A stretch of 64,000 nucleotides of DNA, from positions 2,046,001 through 2,110,000 of the forward strand of contig JAWKUN010000002.1 in assembly GCA_041398565.1 (NCBI GenBank). The letters are read 5' to 3'. A program made the translations under genes and the position numbers. The stretch is from DATGPD01 sp041398565 (lineage in GTDB: Bacteria > Planctomycetota > UBA1135 > UBA2386). The stretch's first letter is position 1. Every line of letters starts with the position of its first letter. Positions 8,130 to 17,300 of this stretch are shown here, one piece after another. The notes under the pieces were generated by a model. The model saw nothing but the letters and a program-made list of their open reading frames with translations, was not told the DNA's origin and searched no databases.

Positions 8130-9647
8130 TCAGCGGAGCGTCTCGATGGACCCCAGGGTCGAGGCGGCGCCCTGGCCGCCGCAGAGCAGCCACAGGCCGT
8201 CGGCGGTGAGCGCTGCGGCGTGGCCGCCGCGCGCCGCGCCGAGCGGCGGCAGGGTCGTCCACGCGAGGCTGTTGGGGACGAAGGCCTCGACGCTGGTGAT
8301 CGGCGTCGGCGCGGTCAGGGTGCCTTGGGTGCCGCCCGCGACCACGATGCGCCCGCCGAGCAGCGCGGCGGAGTGTCCGACTCGCGCCTGCGCCAGATTG
8401 GGCAGGGCAGTCCAGGTATTGGTCGCGGGCGTGTAGGCCTCGGCGTTGGCGATGGCGGACGCCTGTGTCAGGTCCGGACCCGATGTCGCGCCGCCGGCGA
8501 ACACCAGGTCGCCGTTGGCCAGGTAGGCGGCGCTCGTGTGGTGGGCAGCGCGCGCGACGCGCATCGACGCTGCGTTCGACCAGGTGTTGGCCGCACTGTC
8601 GTACGTCTGGCAGTTGGGGACCGCGCCGATCGGGATCGGGATCCCGAACACGATCGTCACCTCGAAGCCGCCCGACACCAGCGTGCGTGCGCCGACGGCG
8701 TGCAGACCCGGTGCCAGTAGCCGGCGTCCCATGGCGCGCGCGCTGGCCCAGGTGCGCGTGGTCGGATCGAAGATCTCGGCCGTGTTCTGCGCGTTGCTCA
8801 GCGCCGAGATCGGGTCGGCCAGGCTGGTGGTGCCGCCGACCACGAGCACGCGACCGTCGGACAGGCGCGCCGCGGCGTGCAGGGCGCGCGCGGTGGCCAT
8901 GTTGGCCACGGCGGTCGTGGTGTGCGTGGCCGGGTCGTAGACCTCGGCCGACGCCAGCACGCTGCCGGCGGCGTCGACGCCGCCGCAGATCAGCGTCTTG
9001 CCGTCGGCGAGCGTCACTGCCGCTGCCAGGGCTCGCGCCGTGGTCAGGCGTGGGCCTGGGCGCGCGGTCAGACGCTGCGTGTCGACGATCTCGGTCGTGT
9101 CCAGGCCGACCGCGCCCAGGAGCGATCCGACGCCGCCGCCGGCCACCAGCACCTCGTGCGTGGCAGCGTCGACATCGGTGACCGTGGCGAGGGTGCGCGC
9201 GCCCGCGAAGCTCGCCGCCAGCGGCGCCGCAGTTCCGCCCACGCCCAGCTGCACCGCGGCGACGCTGCTGATGGCGCCCACGAAGAAGGTGCTGCCGGGC
9301 AGCGTGCACGACTGGAACTGCAAGGTCAGACCGTGCAGGTTGGGCGCGTTGGGTGTCGCGTAGGCGAACGTACCCGAGCCGCTGCCGGTCGGCTGCGCCA
9401 GCCACAAAGCGGGGAGGTCGAGCCCCACTTCGAGGACGCGCGGGTCGGCAGGACTGAGCAGGGCCAGCGGGGTGGGACCGTTGGTCGCCGACGCGATCAG
9501 CAGCACGAACGCGCCGCCGCTGGCGTTGCTGTAGTCGAGCGTGAAGGTCTGGCCGATGACGCCGGGGCTCGTGCGCAGGAGCGGGTAGTCGGGCTGCGCC
9601 GACAGCGTCGCCAGGAGAAGGAGGGGGAGAACGAGGGGGACGTGCAT
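8130..9647 (-). CDS. Secreted Kelch-repeat protein
   Basis: The 505-residue product begins with a signal peptide (MHVPLVLPLLLLATLSAQ). From about residue 150 it has six or seven Kelch-type blades, recognised by repeated 'ADGKTLICGG', 'SDGRVLVVGG' and 'TARALHAA' units spaced about 50 residues apart, each with a 'EVYDPATHT'-like strand. Such repeats fold into a beta-propeller. The region at about 20-140 resembles the beta-sandwich N-terminal part seen in many planctomycete secreted proteins. Function is unknown, with binding or adhesion possible. The ATG fits the signal peptide, and CACAAT lies 8 nt upstream as a candidate -10. Confidence 0.8.
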   Translation of the reverse strand: MHVPLVLPLLLLATLSAQPDYPLLRTSPGVIGQTFTLDYSNASGGAFVLLIASATNGPTPLALLSPADPRVLEVGLDLPALWLAQPTGSGSGTFAYATPNAPNLHGLTLQFQSCTLPGSTFFVGAISSVAAVQLGVGGTAAPLAASFAGARTLATVTDVDAATHEVLVAGGGVGSLLGAVGLDTTEIVDTQRLTARPGPRLTTARALAAAVTLADGKTLICGGVDAAGSVLASAEVYDPATHTTTAVANMATARALHAAARLSDGRVLVVGGTTSLADPISALSNAQNTAEIFDPTTRTWASARAMGRRLLAPGLHAVGARTLVSGGFEVTIVFGIPIPIGAVPNCQTYDSAANTWSNAASMRVARAAHHTSAAYLANGDLVFAGGATSGPDLTQASAIANAEAYTPATNTWTALPNLAQARVGHSAALLGGRIVVAGGTQGTLTAPTPITSVEAFVPNSLAWTTLPPLGAARGGHAAALTADGLWLLCGGQGAASTLGSIETLR

Positions 9648-9730
9648 GCCTCTACATTGTGCCCCGATCCGGGGCCGGCATCCCACCGTCCGGTCCCCCG
9701 AGGCGCCTGACGACCCGTTCTCGGCCGTCC

Positions 9731-11008
9731 TCAGTCGCGCAGGAGTTCTTCGACGCGCGTGCGCCAGTCGAGGACCAGGGCCTGGTGCTCCCGCCGGGCC
9801 GCGGGTCCGGTGAAGCCCGTATAGACGTCGCGGATGTTGCCGCGCTTGTCGACGAACACGACCGTCGGATAGGCGACGATGCGGTCGAGGAACGGCAGGG
9901 CCGCCGCCGCCTGCGTCTTGTCGGCGGAACCGACCAACAGGATGGGCCATTCCACCCCGTGGCGCCGCGAGTAGGTCTGCAGGACCTGACGGTTGCGCTC
10001 GAGGTCGTCGGTGAGCTCGCACGCGAGCCCCACCACCCGCAGTCCTCGCGTTCGGTAGCGCTGCGACAGATCGACGAGGGCATCGGTGGCGTCGTGGCAG
10101 TTGGGGCACCACGACCCGAACACCAGCAGGATGCAGGCTTCGCCCAGCAAGTTCGGGTCGTCGATGCGGTGCGAGTCACCGAGCAGGTCGGGGAAGGTGA
10201 GACCGGGCAAGCGGTGCAGCTTGGGGTGCGTCAGCTCGTACGGGTCGGGCAACGCCACCTCGTCGTCGAGTTCGGCGGACCACGTCTGGCCGGGACCGGC
10301 GCCTGACCAGAACCGACCTTGCAGGCGCCCGTCGCCGTCGATCCGGGCGCGCAGCAAGAACGCGTGGCCGCCATCGAAGCACGACAGCGTGAGATCGCTA
10401 CCACGGCGGTGGCCGGCGAGGAAGCGGTAGTCGCCCAGCGTCGTGAGGATCGTGCCCTGGACTTCGCCGGTCGCCGTTTCGCGCAGCAGACCGACCGCCG
10501 GTGTGTCGTCGCCGTCGAACTGCACGCGGTAGCGCCCCTGAACCGGTGTCCCGCCGCTGACCCCCTGCAGCGCGTGGCCCGGGCCGAGCAACGGCATCGG
10601 CGGCACCGACCGCGCGTCCTCGCCGTAGCGGGCATGGAACCCCAGACACACGCGTTCGGTGGCGGATGCTTGCTTGTCCCAGGTGCCCTCGAGCGACGTT
10701 CCGCCCGTGCAGATCTCGGCGCGCAACACGCTGTCGTAGTCTCCCCACACGAACGTGGCGCGGGCACCCTCGGCGGTCACCACCGACGCTGGTGTGCGCT
10801 CGTCGCCGGTGTGCAACCACGCCCTGAGACCGTTGCCTTCGTTCTCGATTTCCAGCCGGAAGGCGAGGTCACCGCCGGGGGAGTCGAGCCAGGCTCGCCA
10901 GACGCCGCTCGGCAGGGGCACGGCGAGCGATGGCGCGTCCGGCAGTGGGACGGCGGGCGGTGGGGCGTCCTGCGGAGCGAACAGCGCGAGCGCGAGGAGA
11001 GTTGACAT
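9731..11008 (-). CDS. TlpA/AhpC-type thioredoxin-fold protein, exported
   Basis: This is a 425-residue protein. A short signal-like N-terminus (MSTLLALALFA) is followed by a Pro-rich linker and a beta-rich domain of about 220 residues with no named family. A C-terminal TlpA-like thioredoxin domain (about residues 265-425) carries the redox pair in 'FGSWCPNCHDATDAL' (CPNC) and the cis-Pro region 'VAYPTVVFVDKRG'. The same two-part layout is common in planctomycete and Bacteroidetes periplasmic disulfide reductases. It probably acts in the periplasm. The start is supported by the signal sequence and by TAGGAT 8 nt upstream. No partner redox gene is next to it. Confidence 0.82.
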   Translation of the reverse strand: MSTLLALALFAPQDAPPPAVPLPDAPSLAVPLPSGVWRAWLDSPGGDLAFRLEIENEGNGLRAWLHTGDERTPASVVTAEGARATFVWGDYDSVLRAEICTGGTSLEGTWDKQASATERVCLGFHARYGEDARSVPPMPLLGPGHALQGVSGGTPVQGRYRVQFDGDDTPAVGLLRETATGEVQGTILTTLGDYRFLAGHRRGSDLTLSCFDGGHAFLLRARIDGDGRLQGRFWSGAGPGQTWSAELDDEVALPDPYELTHPKLHRLPGLTFPDLLGDSHRIDDPNLLGEACILLVFGSWCPNCHDATDALVDLSQRYRTRGLRVVGLACELTDDLERNRQVLQTYSRRHGVEWPILLVGSADKTQAAAALPFLDRIVAYPTVVFVDKRGNIRDVYTGFTGPAARREHQALVLDWRTRVEELLRD

Positions 11009-11016
11009 CGCCACGG

Positions 11017-11022
11017 ATCCTA
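11017..11022 (-). promoter_or_regulatory. Candidate -10 (TAGGAT) for the TlpA-like gene
   Basis: On the minus strand TAGGAT ends 8 nt before the ATG at 11008, so a transcript would start within a few nt of the start codon. No conserved -35 is seen. Confidence 0.35.
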
Positions 11023-11167
11023 TTTCGGAACGCGGCACCCCCGAGGTTGTGGGATGTTTGTCCGGCCTTGCCGAAGCAGGGTGGCGTGCAGCCCGCGACC
11101 ACGTGAGCCGACGCCCGGCTCGTCCCGATGCGAGCGTACAGCGCCCGGCTGTCGAAGGCCGCGATGG

Positions 11168-11240
11168 CCGGACGACGGGGGGCGTCGGCCATCGCGGCAG
11201 CGTTGCAGCGGATGGAGCAGGTTCCACCGGTGAACGCTGG
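11168..11240 (+). repeat. REP-like hairpin repeat, copy 1 (diverged)
   Basis: The unit runs from CCGGACGAC through GTCGGCCATCGC to GCAGCGGATGGAGC, followed by GGTTCCACCGGTGAACGCTGG. It aligns along its length with the copy at 25205-25278 but has several substitutions in the hairpin arms. Together with copy 2, which starts 88 nt later, it fills much of the 412-nt gap between 11009 and 11420. Confidence 0.75.
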
Positions 11241-11255
11241 ATGGGCGGTCGACCG

Positions 11256-11316
11256 ATGTCGTCCCATCGCTCCAGCCTTGCAGCGGATGGAGCCAGGCTC
11301 CACCGCTGAACGCTGG
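11256..11316 (+). repeat. REP-like hairpin repeat, copy 2
   Basis: The core AGCGGATGGAGCC-A-GGCTCCACCGCT forms a near-perfect stem with one bulged A, flanked by CCAGCCTTGC and GAACGCTGG. From 11271 to 11316 it is identical to the copy at 25205-25278. Nothing in it looks coding. Confidence 0.8.
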
Positions 11317-11420
11317 ACCGGTGAAGACTGGAGGGTCGTCCCGGAACGAGACGGCGTGGCCGCCGGCAGGCATCTCGTCGTGCGCGACGCTCGCCGCTGC
11401 CGCGCGCGGTCGCGTGCGCT

Positions 11421-12470
11421 ATGACTCGCCCTTCGCCGGTCCGGTCGCATCCCTTGTCCTCGAACTCCCCGCCCGCCGTGTCGGTGCTTCTGCCCGTGCG
11501 CGACGCCGACCGCACCCTCGCGGCTTGCCTGCGCAGCGTGGCGCGGCAGACCTGGGCCGACTTCGAGGTCGTCCTGGTGGACGACGGCTCGCAGGACGGC
11601 GGGCCGGCCATCGCTCGGGCGTGGGCGGAGCGCGATGCCCGGATCAGGTGCTTGGCTACGCCGCGCCGCGGCCTCGTGCACGCGCTCACCCACGGTCTCG
11701 ACGCGTGCCGGGGCGAGGTCGTGGTGCGCATGGACGCCGACGACATCATGCACCGCGAACGACTGGCAGCGCAGATCGCGGCGCTGCGCGCCGACATTGG
11801 CCTCGCGGGAGTCGGCTCGCACGTGCGCATCTTCCCGCGGCGCCACCTGCGGTCGGGCCGTCTGGAGTACGAAGCCTGGCTCAACGGATTGCGCGGCGCC
11901 GACGACGTGCATCGCGAGATGTTCGTCGAATGCCCGCTCGCGCACCCGACGTGGGCGGTGCGGCGTGCCGTGCTGGCTGGATGCGGCTACCGCGACGTGC
12001 CGTGGGCCGAGGACTACGACGTGCTCTTGCGTCTGGCCCTCGCCGGCCACCGCTTCGGAGTGGTGCCGCGACGGCTTCTCTCGTGGCGCGACCACCCGCG
12101 CCGGTCGTCGCGCTGCGAGCCGCGCTACGGCCTCGACCGGTTCGTGGCAGCCAAGGCCCACTTCCTCTGCCTCGGCTGGCTGGCGAACCATGGGCGCTAC
12201 ACGTTGTGGGGCTACGGAGCCACGGGCCGCAGCCTGGCGCGAGCCCTGCTGGGACTGGGGCGTTCGCCCCGTGCCATCGTCGACCTGCACCCCGGGCGGA
12301 TCGGCAACCGCATCCTCGGTGCTCCCGTCGTCGCCCCGCACGATCTACCGCGCCTGCGGGGGACGCCGCTACTGGTCTCGGTGGCGGGAAGTACGCCGCG
12401 ATCCGAGATCCGCGCCGCGCTCCACGCTCTGGGCTTCGCCGAGGGACGCGACTTCGTGTGCGTCGCTTGA
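11421..12470 (+). CDS. Family 2 glycosyltransferase fused to a C-terminal Rossmann-like domain
   Basis: The protein is 349 residues. The GT-A fold shows 'SVLLPVRDADRTLAACLRS', 'VVLVDDGSQDG' and the metal-binding DxD region 'VVVRMDADDIMHRERL' (about residue 108). The acceptor-side motif 'WAEDYDVLLRLAL' follows at about 195. From about 255 a separate segment begins with 'LWGYGATGRSLARALLGLG', a Rossmann-like nucleotide-binding pattern seen in a few GT2 fusions. The likely role is sugar transfer to a surface glycan. There is no signal or membrane segment, and no glycan operon neighbours are present. The ATG is taken because the GT fold starts about 20 residues later. Confidence 0.85.
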   Translation: MTRPSPVRSHPLSSNSPPAVSVLLPVRDADRTLAACLRSVARQTWADFEVVLVDDGSQDGGPAIARAWAERDARIRCLATPRRGLVHALTHGLDACRGEVVVRMDADDIMHRERLAAQIAALRADIGLAGVGSHVRIFPRRHLRSGRLEYEAWLNGLRGADDVHREMFVECPLAHPTWAVRRAVLAGCGYRDVPWAEDYDVLLRLALAGHRFGVVPRRLLSWRDHPRRSSRCEPRYGLDRFVAAKAHFLCLGWLANHGRYTLWGYGATGRSLARALLGLGRSPRAIVDLHPGRIGNRILGAPVVAPHDLPRLRGTPLLVSVAGSTPRSEIRAALHALGFAEGRDFVCVA

Positions 12471-12521
12471 CCTCGCCGCGCTTGCCGCGGGGCGCGCCTC
12501 GCGCGCCGTGTCTCGGTCCCC

Positions 12522-12527
12522 TACGCT
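12522..12527 (+). promoter_or_regulatory. Candidate -10 (TACGCT) for the GDDxY-repeat gene
   Basis: TACGCT ends 9 nt before the ATG at 12537, so the transcript would be nearly leaderless. No clear -35 is visible. Confidence 0.35.
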
Positions 12528-12536
12528 CCTTCGTCC

Positions 12537-14336
12537 ATGTCCGTGCTCGCGTGCGTGCTGTCGGTGGCCATCGCACAGAACCCCGCGCCGCCGCGGGAAG
12601 ACCCGTTCGTTCGCCTCGGCGTGGAGGCCGACCTGCAAGCGACGACCTCGGCGCGGCACCGGCCGACGGCGCGCTTGCCGGAGGCCGCGGCCCCGCTCTT
12701 GGCGCGCCGCATGCTCGATCACCCGACCGAGGCGGCGGCGCGCGCCGAGGAGTTCGTGCGCGCCGCGCTGAGCGAGATCCAGCCGGCACCCGTGCTCGCG
12801 GCGGCCCTCGTGGCACTGGGCGAGCGGCGAGAGCCGGAGCCGAACCCCGTGGCGGGCATGGACGCGCGACGCTTCGAAGCGGTGCTCGAGCACGCGCATC
12901 GCGAGGTGGTCCGGGCGCTCGGTTCGGGGCGTGACGTCGCTCTGATGGCGCCGGCGCTGCAGGTCGCCACCGCACGCCATCTGCAGCCGGGGGCGCTCGA
13001 TGGCATGGCCGAGGAGGAGCGCGGCGCCCTGCGCACCGCGCTGGCTCGGGCCGGCAAGGTCGACCGCGCCGCGCTGGTGGCGCAAGCGATCGTTCTGGTG
13101 CAGGCGGCGCGCGCGCTGGTCGACGGTGGCGCGGCGGAGCTGCGTCGTGCGCCGACCAAGCCCGGCGAGCGCGGCGTCGTCGGTGGCGTCGTGCTGGATC
13201 GGTCGACGTCGTTCGGTCGCTTCGTGATCGGGGGCAGCGGGCGCAACCAGTACGAGTGCGGGGAGATCGCGGTGATCGTCGACCTCGGCGGCGACGACGA
13301 GTACCGCGGACAGGTGGCGGCCGCGGGCATGTCGCGGCGACTCAGCTTGGTGGTCGACGTCGACGGCGACGACACGTACCGCGGCCAGAACGATGCGCTC
13401 GGGTCGGCGGCGTTCGGAGTCGGCATCCTCATCGACTTCGCCGGTGACGACCACTACTTCGGCTCGACGCGCTGCGCTGGGTTCGGCGCCGCGGGCGTGG
13501 GCGCGCTGTTCGACCTCGGCGGCGACGACGAGATGACCCTCGAGCGCGACAGCGGTGGAGTCGGACTCGCCGGGATCGGTCTCGTCCTCGACGTGGGTTC
13601 TGGCAAGGACGTCACGCGTGTCACCGGGCGATCGCTCGGGGTCGGTCTGCCGGGCGGACTCGGCATGTTCGTCGACGACGGTGGCAACGACGCGCGCGTC
13701 ATGATGGCGAGCGACGTGCCGGCCACCCTGTGCTGCGGAGCGGGAGTCGGGGTGAACCGCTGGCTCGGCGGTGGCCTGGGGGTCTTCGTCGACGTGGGGG
13801 GCGAGGATCGCTACGAGGGTGGCGATCTGGTCTGCGGAGCCGGGGTCGAAGGCGGCGCGGGCGTCTTCCTCGAAGCGGCCGGCAAGGACCACTACCAGGT
13901 CGGGCAGCTGGCGCTCGGCGGTGGCCGCGACCACGGCCTGGGCGTGTTCGTCGACGCCGCCGGTGACGACGAGTACCACGCGAGCGGGCCGAGCCTGGGC
14001 TGCGCCTTTGCCTTCGGCGTGGGCTGGGCCGAGGAGCGCTCGGGGCGCGACCTGTACGACCTGCGCGGGGCCTGGCCGGGCTGGGCCGATGCCGGCGCGC
14101 TCGGAGCCTTCTTCGAACTCGCCGGCGGCGACCGCTACAGAGTCACGACACAGCCGGTCCTGTGGTCAGGTGACGCCGAGAAGGCGATGGCGCTGGCCGT
14201 GTTCGAGGATCGGGGCGGCGATGCCGACCTGTATGAGGGAGGCGAGTCGCCGCGGCCACCGTGCGAGGGAACCGCACATCGCCAGGTCGTGCCAGGAAGC
14301 TCCGGGCAGGTGGTGCGGGTGCTCGTCGACGACTGA
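12537..14336 (+). CDS. Secreted GDDxY-repeat protein, function unknown
   Basis: This 599-residue protein has a short signal-like start (MSVLACVLSVAIAQ) and a helical region to about residue 200. About twelve imperfect repeats of 25-30 residues follow. Each ends in a G-(G/A/D)-D-D-x-Y type turn (GGDDEYRG, DGDDTYRG, AGDDHYFG, GGEDRYEG, AGDDEYHA, GGDRYRV) and is preceded by a hydrophobic 'GVGxLVDxG' strand. The Asp-rich turns look suited to Ca2+ binding in a beta-helix or beta-roll. I do not recognise a named family. A small acidic protein lies convergently just downstream. Codon use is like the neighbours. The ORF call is firm; the function is open. Confidence 0.85.
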   Translation: MSVLACVLSVAIAQNPAPPREDPFVRLGVEADLQATTSARHRPTARLPEAAAPLLARRMLDHPTEAAARAEEFVRAALSEIQPAPVLAAALVALGERREPEPNPVAGMDARRFEAVLEHAHREVVRALGSGRDVALMAPALQVATARHLQPGALDGMAEEERGALRTALARAGKVDRAALVAQAIVLVQAARALVDGGAAELRRAPTKPGERGVVGGVVLDRSTSFGRFVIGGSGRNQYECGEIAVIVDLGGDDEYRGQVAAAGMSRRLSLVVDVDGDDTYRGQNDALGSAAFGVGILIDFAGDDHYFGSTRCAGFGAAGVGALFDLGGDDEMTLERDSGGVGLAGIGLVLDVGSGKDVTRVTGRSLGVGLPGGLGMFVDDGGNDARVMMASDVPATLCCGAGVGVNRWLGGGLGVFVDVGGEDRYEGGDLVCGAGVEGGAGVFLEAAGKDHYQVGQLALGGGRDHGLGVFVDAAGDDEYHASGPSLGCAFAFGVGWAEERSGRDLYDLRGAWPGWADAGALGAFFELAGGDRYRVTTQPVLWSGDAEKAMALAVFEDRGGDADLYEGGESPRPPCEGTAHRQVVPGSSGQVVRVLVDD

Positions 14337-14359
14337 TTCGCTTGTTTCGCGCGCCGTCC

Positions 14360-14605
14360 CTACACCGGGTAGAGGGCGACGTCGCCGTCGCAGTCATAGG
14401 CGAGGTAGGTCATGTTGCCGAGCTTGACCTCGCCGAGGTAGTCACAGTTCGGATCGTCGTCGCAGGGATTGGCCCCGTCGGCGGGCCGGGCCGCGCCACT
14501 GGCACCGCTCGCCAGCAAGGCGGCGATCTTGCGCATCAGCTCGGTCGATTGGTCGGGGTCCTGGGCCAAGCCCCGCTCGATTCGGACCACTGCTTTGGTA
14601 GCCAT
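14360..14605 (-). CDS. Small acidic Cys-containing protein (81 aa), unknown
   Basis: ATG at 14605 is preceded by AGGAGAAG 5 nt upstream, one of the strongest ribosome-binding sites in the window, so this start is preferred over the longer 94-residue version. The N-terminal half is helical (MATKAVVRIERGLAQ). The C-terminal part has three Cys in an acidic context (CDDDPNCDYLGE and YDCDGDVALYPV). No signal peptide or known family is seen. The layout of a helical leader and a short Cys/Asp-rich end is loosely like a peptide precursor, but no modification enzyme is adjacent. It lies 160 nt downstream of the kinase gene and converges with the GDDxY-repeat gene. Confidence 0.6.
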   Translation of the reverse strand: MATKAVVRIERGLAQDPDQSTELMRKIAALLASGASGAARPADGANPCDDDPNCDYLGEVKLGNMTYLAYDCDGDVALYPV

Positions 14606-14765
14606 CGTGTCTTCTCCTGTTCTTCCGTTGGGGGCGTTGCGCAATGTGCGCAGGGGGACGGAGTCTAGCGACGCCGGTGGCTGTGTGCTCGGAGTTCGGC
14701 GAAGCGTCGGGTTGCCGCTGTGTCCTCTTGCGGCGGCAAGCCGTCGAGGAGGCTGCCGAACGCAA

Positions 14766-16922
14766 TCAGGGTACCGGCAGGTCGCGCACCAGGCGGAAGC
14801 CGGCTGACAGCGCTCGCTGCTGGCTCAATGATTGTTGATCGCTGAGGGTTACGGCGGTGACCGGACCCGTGCGGAACAAGCCGCGGCCCGTAACGAGGGT
14901 GCCACAAGGAGCCCACCCCGAACGGGCTCCCCCGTCCTTCACGGCGAGTGTGCCGACCCACTCGCGCGCATTGTCGAGGAGGTGGCGGACGCCGAGGCCG
15001 GGAAAGGCGTCCGGCGCGCCGACGTCGACGAGGCGGCCGTTGTCGCGCGCCTGCGCCTCGAGCCATGCGTCGAGCGAGGGTTCGGCGTCCGCGTAGCAGT
15101 GGCGCGCGACGGCGCTCCATTCCCGCGCCGTAGGCAAGCGCGCCGCGAGGAAGGTCGCCACCCGGAATGCCATCCAGTAGGAGACCACCGCGGGCGCGTC
15201 GCGGTCGCCGAATGCGATCGTGTCCAGCTCCGCGTCGACGCTTCCCTTCGGCTCGAGCGGATGGGCGAAGACCGCCCTGCGTTCGGGGTTCTTGCGCACG
15301 AATTCCTGATACATGCGCACACAGCTCTGTCCGGCCTCGGTGGTCGCGATGGCGAGACCCTTCGGTAGATCGAAGGTGCCCTTGATCGCCACGACGCCCT
15401 CGACGACCTCGTAGCCGTGCGCGCCGGGTGGCAGGTCGTACCACTGGACCAACGTCGCGGGTTGGATGTCGCCCAACCCGGGGAGCATCTCGGGGTCGAC
15501 CTCGACTGTGCTGTGGTATGCGTCGACGCGGCGCAGCAGCCGGAACACGAGCGGGTGGTCCCGCCAACACATGTCCGTGCGCGTGCTCAGCAGGCGGATC
15601 GTGGCGAACCCCGGCCGCGCCACGAAGGTCGCGCCGTCGCCGAGCGATGCGTATTCGGACGCTGCTGGCGGCCTCGTTTCCGGGGACCGAGGATCCGGCT
15701 CGGGATCCGGGTGGGCGCAGACGTGGGCACGCCAGTGCGGCGAGGCGGCGATGTGCAGCACACCCCAGCCGAGCGCCGTGGCGATCGTGGTGAGCGCGCG
15801 GTGGTCGGGCGGACTGCACGCTGCGAGGATCTTCTCCAGCACGTCGCGACCGGCCGCCTGGTGTTCGTCCAGCCATCGCCGCAGAGCTCCTGCGTCACCT
15901 TGGTCCACCAGCGCGCGCGCTTCTCGCATCTCCGACGGGCGTTGCCACATCGCCAGCCCGGCCACCGCGACGAGCGCCAACAGCGCGGCGTACCACAGGA
16001 CTCGTGCGCGTGGGCGGTGGCGCCGGCCGACCACCGCTTCGAGCTCGGCGCGCAGATGGTCGACCGACGGGTAGCGGTCGAGAGGCTCCGGCTCGAGGCA
16101 ACGTCCGATGGCGGCGACCAGGGCGTCGGACGGTGCGGGGTTCGCCTCGCGCAGGATGGCCCGGTGCTCGGACCCGGACATGCCGTCGGTGTTCGGTGGA
16201 CAGCCGACCAGGCACGCGTAGAGCGTGCAGCCCAGCGAGTAGATGTCGGAACGCGGCGTCACCGGGCGGCCGCGGCGTTGCTCGGGGCTCATGTAGCCGT
16301 GCGTGCCGCCGCCCGCGCCGCTCGGATCCGGGGGGAGGTCCGCGGCGGCGACCAGGCTGAGATCCACCAGGACCACCCGCCCGCCGTCCTCGATCACCAC
16401 GTTCGCCGGCTTGATGTCGCGGTGCATGACGCCGGCTGCGTGCAATCGAGCGATGCCTGCGCAGAGATCGATGCCGACACGAGCGATCCAGCGCCAGTGA
16501 TCGGCCTGGCGCAAGCGCGCCGGCGCCGCCGGACGACTGCGCGGGAGCGGGCTATCGGGTCGATCGCGGTCGAGCAGGATCGTCGGGTCGTCGGGCCTGC
16601 CGCTCGCATTCGACGGCGCATCGGTCAGGTGCTCGCTCAGGGACTGTCCCTCGAGGAGTTCCATGACCAGATAGCAACCCCCAGGCGTGAATCCGTACGC
16701 GCGGACCGCCACCAGGTTCGGATGGTGCAGGTCGCGGAGGAGGCGCGCTTCGCGTTCGAAACGATCGCGGGCGGCCTGCGTGTCTGACCCGCCAAACGGG
16801 AGGTACTTGACGGCATAGCGTTCGCCGTCCGCGTCGCATGCCTCGTACACGCTGCCCTGGCCGCCGCGACCGATGGGTCTGGCCAGTGTCAGGCCCGGGA
16901 TGTCAGGCGGCGGCGACGACAC
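14766..16922 (-). CDS. Membrane Ser/Thr protein kinase with C-terminal FGE/sulfatase-modifying-factor-like domain
   Basis: The protein is 718 residues. The Hanks-type kinase spans about 10-290: Gly loop 'IGRGGQGSVYEA', catalytic Lys in 'RYAVKYLPF', catalytic loop 'MHRDIKPANV' (about 164) and APE-like 'YMSPEQRRG'. The DFG motif reads DLS ('VLVDLSLVA'): the metal-binding Asp is kept but Phe-Gly is not. A membrane helix (about 304-322) separates it from the extracytoplasmic part, which ends in an FGE-like fold ('RLPTAREWSAVARHC', 'DNAREWVGTL', 'SAGFRLVRDL'). The paired active-site Cys of true formylglycine-generating enzyme are not seen, so this part is probably a sensor. Unlike other kinases here it has no adjacent sigma gene. 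Confidence 0.88.
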   Translation of the reverse strand: MSSPPPDIPGLTLARPIGRGGQGSVYEACDADGERYAVKYLPFGGSDTQAARDRFEREARLLRDLHHPNLVAVRAYGFTPGGCYLVMELLEGQSLSEHLTDAPSNASGRPDDPTILLDRDRPDSPLPRSRPAAPARLRQADHWRWIARVGIDLCAGIARLHAAGVMHRDIKPANVVIEDGGRVVLVDLSLVAAADLPPDPSGAGGGTHGYMSPEQRRGRPVTPRSDIYSLGCTLYACLVGCPPNTDGMSGSEHRAILREANPAPSDALVAAIGRCLEPEPLDRYPSVDHLRAELEAVVGRRHRPRARVLWYAALLALVAVAGLAMWQRPSEMREARALVDQGDAGALRRWLDEHQAAGRDVLEKILAACSPPDHRALTTIATALGWGVLHIAASPHWRAHVCAHPDPEPDPRSPETRPPAASEYASLGDGATFVARPGFATIRLLSTRTDMCWRDHPLVFRLLRRVDAYHSTVEVDPEMLPGLGDIQPATLVQWYDLPPGAHGYEVVEGVVAIKGTFDLPKGLAIATTEAGQSCVRMYQEFVRKNPERRAVFAHPLEPKGSVDAELDTIAFGDRDAPAVVSYWMAFRVATFLAARLPTAREWSAVARHCYADAEPSLDAWLEAQARDNGRLVDVGAPDAFPGLGVRHLLDNAREWVGTLAVKDGGARSGWAPCGTLVTGRGLFRTGPVTAVTLSDQQSLSQQRALSAGFRLVRDLPVP

Positions 16923-17300
16923 CCCTTTCCCTTAGCGAGACTCGCGTCGAGTGCAAGGTTGCGCGGTGCGCACTCCGTTCGCGCGTCGTCGCTCGTGCGA
17001 CCTGCGCGGAGCCGCGCCACTTCGCGTGTGACCACTCGGCTCGAAGCCCGAGGCGTCGCACCGGGAGTGGCGACCCAGCAACGCCCGAGCAGAGAGCCAG
17101 CGAAGCCGGCTCTCCAGGAGCGTCTGGCGGCGTGTTCTCGGGAGCTTCGCGGGGCGCGATCCGCTTGCCGGACGAGATTCTTCGGAATCCTGCAACCTGA
17201 CCGGTCCCTGCAAACACCAAGTCGAATCGCACACGAACGACGGTCGTGCACGCCAGCACGGAACACCGGTCTCGGCGATCACGTGGTTCCGTTCTCGACG
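16923..17300 (-). other. Intergenic region with a small hairpin
   Basis: No convincing gene is present in these 378 nt. A hairpin GAGAGCC (17092-17098) / GGCTCTC (17108-17114) lies between the amidase stop and the kinase start. It lacks a T-tract, so a terminator role is only possible. GC content is slightly lower than around it. Confidence 0.4.

Noticed and set aside
16932..17282. 116-codon ORF in the gap between amidase and kinase
   Set aside because: Its Arg/Ser/Cys-rich composition shows no pattern, and it has no RBS.
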